DNA from: Geothrix sp.
Lineage (GTDB): Bacteria > Acidobacteriota > Holophagae > Holophagales > Holophagaceae
DNA length: 64,000 bases
NCBI GenBank assembly: GCA_019449415.1
Contig: JAGRPP010000013.1
Coordinates: 1-64,000, forward strand
Direction: 5' to 3'
Within the stretch, counting starts at the first letter, position 1. Every line of letters begins with the position of its first letter. The position numbers were made by a program, and so were the translations under genes. Of this stretch, positions 55,596 to 62,520 are shown in pieces. A model generated the notes under the pieces. The model worked only from the letters and a program-made list of their open reading frames with translations, made no database searches and was not told the DNA's origin.

Positions 55596-56816
55596 TCAGG
55601 CCTTCGGCTCTTCCTTCTTCTTCGCCTTCTCCACGCGGACGGCCTCGCCGCCCTTCAGGTCGCGGAGGGCGCGGTTGGGCCCCGTGATGAGCGTCTCGCC
55701 GCCCTTGAGGCCGGAGAGCACTTCCACGGACAGGTCGCCCATGAGGCCCGTCTTCACGGGGACGAACTTGGCCTTGCCGCCTTCCTGCAGGAAGACGCCT
55801 TCCTCCTCCCTGGGGGCGCCGGGCTTGTGGGTCTCGCCGGGCTTGAGCTTGATCTCGCGCATGACCAGGGCCTGGAAGGGGATGGTCAGGGCCTGCTCGC
55901 GGCTGCCTGTGAAGATGTCGGCCTGGGCGGAGAGGCCGGGCTTGATGGTGAGGGGGGGATTCTTGATCCAGACCTTCACCTTGAACTTGGTGGCCTCGTT
56001 GGTGCTGGTCTTGAGGATGGGGCTGCCGCCCACTTCCGTGACCTGGCCCTGGAAGGTCTGGTTGGGGTAGGCGTCGATGCGCACCTGGGCCTCCTCGCCG
56101 AGCTTCACGCTGGGGATGGAAGCCTCGTCCACTTCCATCTCCGCTTCGACCTTGCTCATGTCGGAGACGGTGAGCAGCACGGTGCCGGCCTGGTTCTGGA
56201 TGCCGGGGACGGCGGTCTCCCCCAGCTCGATCCGGCGGGCGGTCACCACGCCGTCCATGGGCGAGGAGATGGTGGAATACCCCAGGCCCACATGGGACTG
56301 GTTCACATTGGCCTTGGCCTGGTCCGCGCGGCGGCGCGAGGTCTCCTGGGCCGCCTGGGCGGTCTCGAAGGCCGTCTTGGCGCGCTCGAAGTCGGCGGCC
56401 GAGATGATGCCCGCCGTGCGATTGGCCTTCGCCCGCTCAAAATCCGAGCGGGCCTGGGCGAGGTTCGCCGTGGTGGAGATCAGATCCGACTGGGTGGCCT
56501 GGAGGTTGGCCTGCATGGCGTCCGCATTGGCTCGGGCGCTGCGGGGGTCGATTTCCATGAGGAACTGGCCCTTGCTGACCCGGTCGCCCTCCTTGACAGC
56601 CAGTCGCGTGACCTGGCCCATGACATTCGCGGAGATGTCGGCCTTGGTCACGGCCTGGACCTTGCCGTTGGCGCTGACCTTCGACTGGAGGTTCTCCCGG
56701 CCCACGGTGGCGACCTGCACGCCGATGCCCTTGTCCCTCATGCCGGCGAGGCTCAGGCCGCCGATCAGGACGACCGCCAGACCTCCACCGAGGATCCACA
56801 GCTTTTTCCGCTTCAT
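55596..56816 (-). CDS. macA: MacA-like periplasmic adaptor (HlyD/RND type)
   Basis: A 406-residue membrane-fusion protein with one N-terminal anchor (about 7-25), lipoyl/barrel-sandwich halves (DISANVMGQVTRLAVKEGDRV and YSTISSPMDGVVTARRI), a long coiled coil (95-170) and beta-barrel domains. It should connect the two permeases downstream to an outer-membrane TolC. A Lys/Glu-rich tail ends the protein. First gene of the minus-strand operon; it diverges from the TonB receptor across 143-152 bases, where two Fur-like boxes occur. Confidence 0.88.
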   Translation of the reverse strand: MKRKKLWILGGGLAVVLIGGLSLAGMRDKGIGVQVATVGRENLQSKVSANGKVQAVTKADISANVMGQVTRLAVKEGDRVSKGQFLMEIDPRSARANADAMQANLQATQSDLISTTANLAQARSDFERAKANRTAGIISAADFERAKTAFETAQAAQETSRRRADQAKANVNQSHVGLGYSTISSPMDGVVTARRIELGETAVPGIQNQAGTVLLTVSDMSKVEAEMEVDEASIPSVKLGEEAQVRIDAYPNQTFQGQVTEVGGSPILKTSTNEATKFKVKVWIKNPPLTIKPGLSAQADIFTGSREQALTIPFQALVMREIKLKPGETHKPGAPREEEGVFLQEGGKAKFVPVKTGLMGDLSVEVLSGLKGGETLITGPNRALRDLKGGEAVRVEKAKKKEEPKA

Positions 56817-56897
56817 GTCAAAGGCCTCCCCAAGGGGCTGAACGCATCTAATCTTCGCGCCTAATTCTCCGGGGTTTAGTGCGGGCCTGGATCAATA

Positions 56898-56953
56898 AAT
56901 GAAAAAAACTTTCATTGACGGCGCCCAGGGTTCAATTAGAAAATGATTTCATC
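56898..56953. promoter_or_regulatory. Candidate Fur-type boxes and promoter upstream of the TonB receptor
   Basis: AATGAAA-N5-TTTCATT (56898-56916) is a perfect inverted repeat containing TGAAAAA-A-ACTTTCA, close to the 7-1-7 Fur pattern. A second, weaker GAAAATGATTTC lies at 56939-56950. A TTGACG-N16-TAGAAA promoter (56915-56942) lies between them, so a bound repressor would block it. Iron control of a TonB receptor is common. The box assignment is inferred from pattern only. Confidence 0.5.
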
Positions 56954-56968
56954 TAGGAGATGCCCTTC

Positions 56969-59362
56969 GTGTCGCACCGCTGCTTCGGCCCCGCCCTCCT
57001 CGCCCTTCTCGCCGCTGGGCCGGCTTTCGCCGCTGCGGCCACCAGCGGCCAGCTGTCGGGCCGGGTGGCCGATGACCAGGGCCGGGCCGTGGCCGGGGCC
57101 AGCCTGACCCTCGCCAATCCCGTGTCGGGCTACCGGCAGCGGGTGCGGAGCGATGCCCGGGGAGCCTTCGTCTTCCAGAATGTGCCTTTCAACACCTACC
57201 ACCTGGACACCCAGGCCACGGGTCTGATGCCCAGCCACCTCGATGTGGACATCCACAGCCAGCTGCCCCTCCAGGTGACCGTGAGCCTCAAGCCCGAAGG
57301 CGCCGTGGTGGTGGTGGAGGAGAACCTGCGGCTGGTGGAGGACCACCCCAGCACCCACATCGACATCGACAAGACGACCATCGAGCGCACCCCGGCGGCC
57401 GTGCAGAGCCGGGCCATGGAGAGCATCCTGCTCACCACCCCGGGCTTCATCGCCGACGAGAACGGCCGCTTCCACTTCCGGGGCAGCCACGGGCAGATGA
57501 CCTATGTGGTGGACGGCATTCCCGTCTCGGATCAGATGCACGCCTCCTTCAGCAACAGCCTGGATCCCTCCCAGGTGGAGAGCATGGAGGTCATCACGGG
57601 CGGCATTTCGGCGGAGTACGGCGGCAAGCCCGTGGTGGTGGTGAACCTCACCACCAAGTCGGGGCTCGGCACCCCGGACGGGTTCGAGGGTGAGGCTTCC
57701 TTCGGCGTCTCGCGCTTCAACACTTCCGAAGCCGGGTTCAATGCGCGGGGCGGGAAGGCCTCCTTCGGCTGGTTCGTGAGCGCCGCGGCCAGCGAAAGCG
57801 ACCGGTTCCTGGACCCCGTCAACTTCGAGAACCTGCACAACCACGGGAGGACCGGGCGGCTCTTCTCGCGTTTCGACTGGATCCTCGGCAGCCGGGACAC
57901 CCTGCGGTTCTCGCTGTCTGGGGGCCGCACGGACCGTGAGGTGGTCAACCTGGCTTCCCAGCAACTGCGGGGCCAGGATCAGCGGGCCGCCACCTCGGAC
58001 TTCAATGCGAGCCTGGCCTGGGCCCACCTGTTCAGCGCGAGCCAGAGCCTGGATGCCTCCCTGTTCTTCCGGGCCTCCCGGGCGGAGCTGAAGCCCAGCG
58101 AAGACCTGGCGGACGGCTTCACGGCGGGCGGCCACCGCGATGTCCCGTACTGGGCGAAGCAGGACCGCAGCCTGGACAACATGGGTGTCCAGGTGTCCTT
58201 CACGCAGCGGTGGGGCCAGGAGAACCTGCTGAAGGTGGGGCTCCAACGCATCGCCTTCCCCCTCCACGAACGGTTCAGCTTTGCCCTCACCGAGGATGCC
58301 CAGGCCGCGGGCCCCTCGGATCCCCTGTACCCCTACACTCCCGCCGGCGGCGGGAACCTGTTCCGCTTCGAGGCGAGCCTGCGCCCCACGCTGACCTCGG
58401 CCTTCCTCCAGAACGACATCCATCTGGGCTCGTTCTTCCTGGCGCTGGGCCTCCGCCACGATGCCTACACCGTGGCCGACCTCTCCGACAACTTGCTGCA
58501 GCCCCGCCTGGGGCTGAGCTACCGCGTGGACGCCACGGGCACCGTCTTCCGCGCCTCCTATGACCGCCTGATGATCCTGCGGGAGCACGAGAACCTGGCC
58601 CTGTCCCTGTCCCAGCAGGCCTGGGACCTGGGGCCCTATGCGGGCACGCCCCGGCAGCCCCTGCGGCCTGAACGCCAGCACTCGTACAGCTATGGTGTGG
58701 AGCAGCAGCTGGGCAAGGCCGGCCGCCTCATGGTGGAGTACTGGGAGAAGCAGAGCCGCAACGCGGGCGACAACGCCCAGTTCCTCAACACCGGCCTGCT
58801 GTTCCCGGTGGGCGCCGACCGGGGGATCTTCCGGGGCATGAACCTGCGCCTGGACCTGGTGCCCGTGAAGGGCTGGTCGGCCTACCTGAGCCTGGGCCGC
58901 ACCCGGGCCATCTTCCAGGCGCCCCTGGTGGGCGGACTCCAGCTGGAGGCGCCCGAGGCCGCGGCCGGCGAGCGCTTCCTCATCGACCACGACCAGAAGC
59001 TGAGCGCCCAGGCAGGTCTCACCTACGAGCACGAGGGGCTCACGGCGCAGGTGATCGGCCGCTACGACTCGGGCCTGGTGGCCAGCGATCCCGCCCAGGT
59101 CGACGGGAATCCCGACTACGCCTTCGGCGCGGGGTATGTCCGGAAGGATGCCGAGGGCACCTGGCGGATCAAGCCGCGCACCACCTGGAACCTGAGCCTG
59201 GGGAAGGAGTGGGCCATCTCCGGGCGGCGGCGCCTGGCCCTGGGCCTGGACCTGCTGAACGCCACGGACGAGCGGGGCCTCTACAACTTCCTCAGCACCT
59301 TCGGCGGCACCCATGTGGTCCCGCCCCGCACCCTGGCGGCGCGGGTGAAGTGGAAGTTCTGA
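56969..59362 (+). CDS. TonB-dependent outer membrane receptor
   Basis: An outer-membrane gated channel of about 797 residues. Signal peptide (ends FAAAA, about 22), N-terminal carboxypeptidase-regulatory (CarboxypepD_reg/SusC-like) domain (about 25-110), plug domain with VQSRAMESILLTTPGFIADENG and GSHGQMTYVVDGIPVS, and a C-terminal beta-barrel ending in an aromatic (VKWKF). Start choice: AGGAG directly abuts ATG 56960, which leaves no spacing, whereas GTG 56969 is nine bases away; ATG 56960 remains possible (three codons longer). Substrate is unknown; the neighbours hint at metal or redox use. It converges with the next OM protein gene. Confidence 0.9.
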   Translation: MSHRCFGPALLALLAAGPAFAAAATSGQLSGRVADDQGRAVAGASLTLANPVSGYRQRVRSDARGAFVFQNVPFNTYHLDTQATGLMPSHLDVDIHSQLPLQVTVSLKPEGAVVVVEENLRLVEDHPSTHIDIDKTTIERTPAAVQSRAMESILLTTPGFIADENGRFHFRGSHGQMTYVVDGIPVSDQMHASFSNSLDPSQVESMEVITGGISAEYGGKPVVVVNLTTKSGLGTPDGFEGEASFGVSRFNTSEAGFNARGGKASFGWFVSAAASESDRFLDPVNFENLHNHGRTGRLFSRFDWILGSRDTLRFSLSGGRTDREVVNLASQQLRGQDQRAATSDFNASLAWAHLFSASQSLDASLFFRASRAELKPSEDLADGFTAGGHRDVPYWAKQDRSLDNMGVQVSFTQRWGQENLLKVGLQRIAFPLHERFSFALTEDAQAAGPSDPLYPYTPAGGGNLFRFEASLRPTLTSAFLQNDIHLGSFFLALGLRHDAYTVADLSDNLLQPRLGLSYRVDATGTVFRASYDRLMILREHENLALSLSQQAWDLGPYAGTPRQPLRPERQHSYSYGVEQQLGKAGRLMVEYWEKQSRNAGDNAQFLNTGLLFPVGADRGIFRGMNLRLDLVPVKGWSAYLSLGRTRAIFQAPLVGGLQLEAPEAAAGERFLIDHDQKLSAQAGLTYEHEGLTAQVIGRYDSGLVASDPAQVDGNPDYAFGAGYVRKDAEGTWRIKPRTTWNLSLGKEWAISGRRRLALGLDLLNATDERGLYNFLSTFGGTHVVPPRTLAARVKWKF

Positions 59363-59369
59363 GGCCGGG

Positions 59370-60215
59370 TCATTTCCCTCTGGTGAAGGGGTGCTCGAAG
59401 CTCAGGTAGAGGAAGATGGCCTTCTCGCCGCGGCTGGCGCCCACGCCGATGGGCACCGCGATGCCGGGCACGACCTGGAGGCCGCTGGGGAAGGTGTAGG
59501 CCCAGCGGATGCCGGGGGAGATGAAGGCGCTCTGGGTGGGCTGCCGGACCCCCGGGCCCGCCACCACCTCGCCGCTGGTGTAGGCGAATTCCAGGAGCAG
59601 GTTGACATCCTGTCGGGCCAGCCAGACGAAGCTCTGGCCGATGTTCGTGGTGCCGATGTCGGCCTGGTGGCCGAGCAGATCCATAGCGTGGGGCGTGTAG
59701 GTGTAGCCCAGGTTCATGTGGGTCACGACCTGATCGCTGAGCACCACGCTGAGGGGCAGGTTGACCTGTAGACCGGGATTCCCGTTGCCACGCCCCTGGT
59801 TGTGGTTGCCCGTGGGCAGCAGGACGGACAGACGCGGCGCGAAGGCCACCACCGACGATCCATCCCCCAGCGCCTGGTAGCGGTAGTTCAGGGCGAGGTC
59901 GCCCATGCCGCGACGGCCACCGTCGGGTGACGAGGCCAGCCGCTGCACCGGGGCCGTGAGGCTCAGCTGATGGCGCTGGCCGCCCCAGGGCCACTCCTCC
60001 GTGAAGGTGTAGACCCAATCGCCGCTGCGTTGGAGCCGGGAGAAGGTCTGGATGTGCTGGATGACGCCCGCCTCCTGGTTGTAGGCCTCCTCCAGGAGGA
60101 AAGAATTGTCCTGGATGGGCGCGGGGCGGGGAGGCTCCTGGGCGCTGAGGGCGTGGCCGAAGACGGCGCCGAGCGCCAGGACGAGGGTGAGGGGGGAGGA
60201 GAGTGGCTGTCTCAT
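59370..60215 (-). CDS. Outer-membrane beta-barrel protein (putative transporter)
   Basis: A 281-residue secreted protein: signal peptide (about 1-24, ends ALSAQ) and then alternating amphipathic strands with many Gly/Tyr/Trp residues, typical of the uncharacterised outer-membrane 'transporter' barrels near cytochrome clusters. ATG 60215 is chosen for its signal peptide; an in-frame ATG at 60251 would run through a perfect palindrome that looks like an operator. It is the first minus-strand gene after the tetraheme cytochrome/HAMP genes, with 63 bases between. Function is inferred only from location. Confidence 0.7.
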   Translation of the reverse strand: MRQPLSSPLTLVLALGAVFGHALSAQEPPRPAPIQDNSFLLEEAYNQEAGVIQHIQTFSRLQRSGDWVYTFTEEWPWGGQRHQLSLTAPVQRLASSPDGGRRGMGDLALNYRYQALGDGSSVVAFAPRLSVLLPTGNHNQGRGNGNPGLQVNLPLSVVLSDQVVTHMNLGYTYTPHAMDLLGHQADIGTTNIGQSFVWLARQDVNLLLEFAYTSGEVVAGPGVRQPTQSAFISPGIRWAYTFPSGLQVVPGIAVPIGVGASRGEKAIFLYLSFEHPFTRGK

Positions 60216-60216
60216 A

Positions 60217-60239
60217 ATTTTGATATTGAGTATCAAAAT
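60217..60239. promoter_or_regulatory. Perfect palindrome, Fur-box-like, at the start of the OM barrel gene
   Basis: ATTTTGATA-TTGAG-TATCAAAAT is a perfect 9+9 inverted repeat. It contains TGATATT-G-AGTATCA, which matches the Fur 7-1-7 consensus (TGATAATnATTATCA) at 12 of 14 positions. It lies 1-24 bases before the ATG 60215, where a bound repressor would block transcription or translation. Spacing rules out an FNR site. Confidence 0.6.
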
Positions 60240-60278
60240 CGAACAAAACAATACCTTGAAGTCACGAAGTGATCGGGA

Positions 60279-60848
60279 TCACTTGGGGCGGCCAGGGTCC
60301 CCAAGAGACCACCGCGAGAGAGTGCCCTCCAGATCTGCGAGATCCCGGGTGGCCGAGGGAAGATCGCCCGCAGCCACGGCTTGCCGGGCCTGATCGAGGC
60401 CGGTCCGCAGGGTCGCCAGATCGGACTGGAGGGTGTCCAGGACGCGGCTCGTGGCCTCGGAGAGGACGCCCAGTTGATCGTCGGGGCGGATGCGGGCATG
60501 GGGCGCGAGCTGCCGCTCCGCCAGGCCTTCCATGACCAGGCGGAACCGATAGAGGGGACCCGCGATGCGGTGGCTGAGGATCACCACGAAGGCCGTCACC
60601 AGGGTGGTGGAGAGCGCCAGGCTGAAGCCCGCGAGGATGAGGACCAGGGGCAGCAGCATCTGATCGAGGGAACGGTAGGCGGCGTGAGCCGAAGCCAGGC
60701 CTGCCTGCAGTTCGCTGTCCATGAAGACATAGAGTCCGAAGGCGAAGGCCCCGGTGAGCACCACCTGGAGCAGGACGAAGGCCCCGGCCAGGCGGAGCTG
60801 GAACCGGGTGTCGATGAGGATGATGCGGCGCTGTCGGCCCTGGCTCAT
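60279..60848 (-). CDS. HAMP-domain membrane protein (truncated chemoreceptor-like)
   Basis: A 189-residue protein with two transmembrane helices (about 19-42 and 65-92), a very short periplasmic loop, then a HAMP domain (SHRIAGPLYRFRLVMEGLAERQL, about 92-150) and a helical tail. It lacks a chemotaxis signalling domain or kinase, so it cannot signal in the usual way alone. Its ATG is 8 bases after the stop of the tetraheme cytochrome. Similar HAMP-only proteins sit beside cytochrome genes in metal-reducing bacteria; a redox-sensing or assembly role is inferred. Confidence 0.75.
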   Translation of the reverse strand: MSQGRQRRIILIDTRFQLRLAGAFVLLQVVLTGAFAFGLYVFMDSELQAGLASAHAAYRSLDQMLLPLVLILAGFSLALSTTLVTAFVVILSHRIAGPLYRFRLVMEGLAERQLAPHARIRPDDQLGVLSEATSRVLDTLQSDLATLRTGLDQARQAVAAGDLPSATRDLADLEGTLSRWSLGDPGRPK

Positions 60849-60856
60849 GGTGGACC

Positions 60857-61300
60857 TCAATGGCAGGCGCGGCAGAGCTGCCCGCGGTCGTTGCGAGTGA
60901 CGAGGAAGTAGGTTTTCTGGCGGGGCTCCCGGCGAAACAACCGGCCGAAGAGGCTTTCGGCCTTCCACCGGACGCGGTCGTAGCGGGTCTGGGCCAGGGT
61001 ATGGCAGGTGAAGCAGGCGGTGCGGTGGCCGGTGGTGAGCGGCAGCTTCGCATTCAGGGGCTTGCGGAGCAGGCTGTCCACCGCGTGGTGATTGGCCATG
61101 TCCACGGCCAGGTGGCAGGTGTGGCAGTAGGCGGTGCAGGGCCGCTCGCGGTGGGAGGTCCACCGCGCGGCGGCGTCTTCGGGGTGGCAGGGCGCGCAGG
61201 TGGCCGGGTCCTTCAGCGCCATCCGCCCCGGCATGTCGTCCGGCGCCTGGGCGAAGATGGCCAGGCTCCAGAGGAGGGCGGACAGCTGGAGCCCGCGCAT
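60857..61300 (-). CDS. Tetraheme cytochrome c, periplasmic
   Basis: A 147-residue secreted protein with signal peptide (MRGLQLSALLWSLAIFAQA). Four CxxCH heme sites are visible: C35APCH, C59HTCH, C96FTCH and C143RACH. The last heme motif ends exactly at the C-terminus, His147 being the final residue. Additional His residues (50, 60, 71, 72, 92) can serve as distal ligands. The protein should carry electrons in the periplasm, plausibly from quinol side to the outer membrane. It starts at ATG 61300, overlapping the end of the porin gene, so the two are coupled. Confidence 0.9.
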   Translation of the reverse strand: MRGLQLSALLWSLAIFAQAPDDMPGRMALKDPATCAPCHPEDAAARWTSHRERPCTAYCHTCHLAVDMANHHAVDSLLRKPLNAKLPLTTGHRTACFTCHTLAQTRYDRVRWKAESLFGRLFRREPRQKTYFLVTRNDRGQLCRACH

Positions 61301-62427
61301 CAGAACACCACCACCAGCTGGGCCAGCCAGACATTGGGGCTGAAGGCAGGGGTGTCCCGGGTGGCCATGGTGGCCTCGAGGAAGTGCTGCCACTCCGCCT
61401 TCACCTGGAAGATGCCGGCGAGGGTGAGGGAAAGTCCAGCGGCGGCGCGTACATCGTGGTCGCCACCGGGCTGGCCATCCACCGGCAGCTGGCCCATGCG
61501 CTCGTAGCGCAGGAACAGGGTGGTGGGCGCGGGCAGGTCCGCGAAGACGAATTCCTGCGTCAGGTGCCAGCCCCGGCGGGTGATCCGTTCGCTGCCCCCA
61601 TTGGGCTCCTGGCGCCGGAGGAGATACTCGCCCCGCAGATACCAGGGCCCCACCCGGCCTTCCGCATCCGCCGCCCAGGCCATCTCCCGCTTCCTCCGGT
61701 CGGCACCGGTGTCGTAGAGGCAGGAGACCCCGAACTCGAGGGACTTGGGATCCCGCACGGCTCGGAGGGAGAAGGGATTCCCGAAGGGCGTGAAGCCCAG
61801 GCGGCCGCCCGCCAGCCGGCCATCGCCGAAGCCGCGCAGGATGAAGGCGTTGAAGTTGGCCGTGCCGTCGTTGCCGAGGACGCGCAGGCCGATGTCGTTG
61901 TAGCCGCCATCCATGATGGCGTCCGTGGTCAGCGGCCGCGAGATGGACACGCTGTCCTTGCTGGCGAAGAACTGCCAGTCGTTGCCGAAGGGCACATCGA
62001 AGCGCCCGGCCTGGATGTGGAAGCCCCTCTCCACCCAGAGTCGGCCGCGGGGCGCGATGGTGCCGCCGAAGGGATGGAAATCCAGGAAGGCCACTGGGAG
62101 CTTGGTGGCCTCGCGGGTGGTGACCACGGCGGCAGCCGCGTCCACCCTCTCGTGGAACTCTCCGGCGAAATCCAGCTCGAAGGCGCCCCCCTCCAGCTTC
62201 CGCCTTCCCTGGTCGTCGGGCGCCGCGAGCGCATCCCCGAAGGCGGAGAGCTTGAGGCCGAACAGGCGTTCGGCGAGGCGGTCCCGGCCGGCATCCAGGG
62301 ATTCCCGCCAGGTCGGGGGCCTGGCGGGCTCGACGGGCAGGCTCGGGGCCGCCTGGGCTTCCGCGGCCGAGGCGGCGACCGAGATCCCCGCGCAGACGAG
62401 CATGTGCCAAGGGCGCCAGGATGGCAT
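61300..62427 (-). CDS. Outer-membrane porin-like beta-barrel
   Basis: A 375-residue secreted protein: signal peptide (about 1-26, ends AEAQA), then a periplasmic amphipathic segment (about 35-65) and a beta-barrel of alternating strands ending in Phe (QLVVVF), as outer-membrane proteins do. It is of the size of phosphate-selective/DcaP-like porins. Co-translation with a tetraheme cytochrome suggests a porin-cytochrome conduit, but the porin is shorter than the usual conduit porins (MtrB, PioB) and lacks their CxxC, so that role is inferred. AGGGG lies six bases before ATG. Confidence 0.8.
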   Translation of the reverse strand: MPSWRPWHMLVCAGISVAASAAEAQAAPSLPVEPARPPTWRESLDAGRDRLAERLFGLKLSAFGDALAAPDDQGRRKLEGGAFELDFAGEFHERVDAAAAVVTTREATKLPVAFLDFHPFGGTIAPRGRLWVERGFHIQAGRFDVPFGNDWQFFASKDSVSISRPLTTDAIMDGGYNDIGLRVLGNDGTANFNAFILRGFGDGRLAGGRLGFTPFGNPFSLRAVRDPKSLEFGVSCLYDTGADRRKREMAWAADAEGRVGPWYLRGEYLLRRQEPNGGSERITRRGWHLTQEFVFADLPAPTTLFLRYERMGQLPVDGQPGGDHDVRAAAGLSLTLAGIFQVKAEWQHFLEATMATRDTPAFSPNVWLAQLVVVF

Positions 62428-62520
62428 AGGTGACCCCTATGTCCATCTCGGCGCCCTCGTCTTGCGGCTTTATTTTTCAAAGGCAAGTTGATGCAAGAGT
62501 GTGTCTTGGACACCTCTTAC

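Noticed and set aside
60217..60239. FNR/CRP-type site (TTGAT-N4-ATCAA)
   Set aside because: The half-sites are seven bases apart instead of four; the Fur-like reading fits better.
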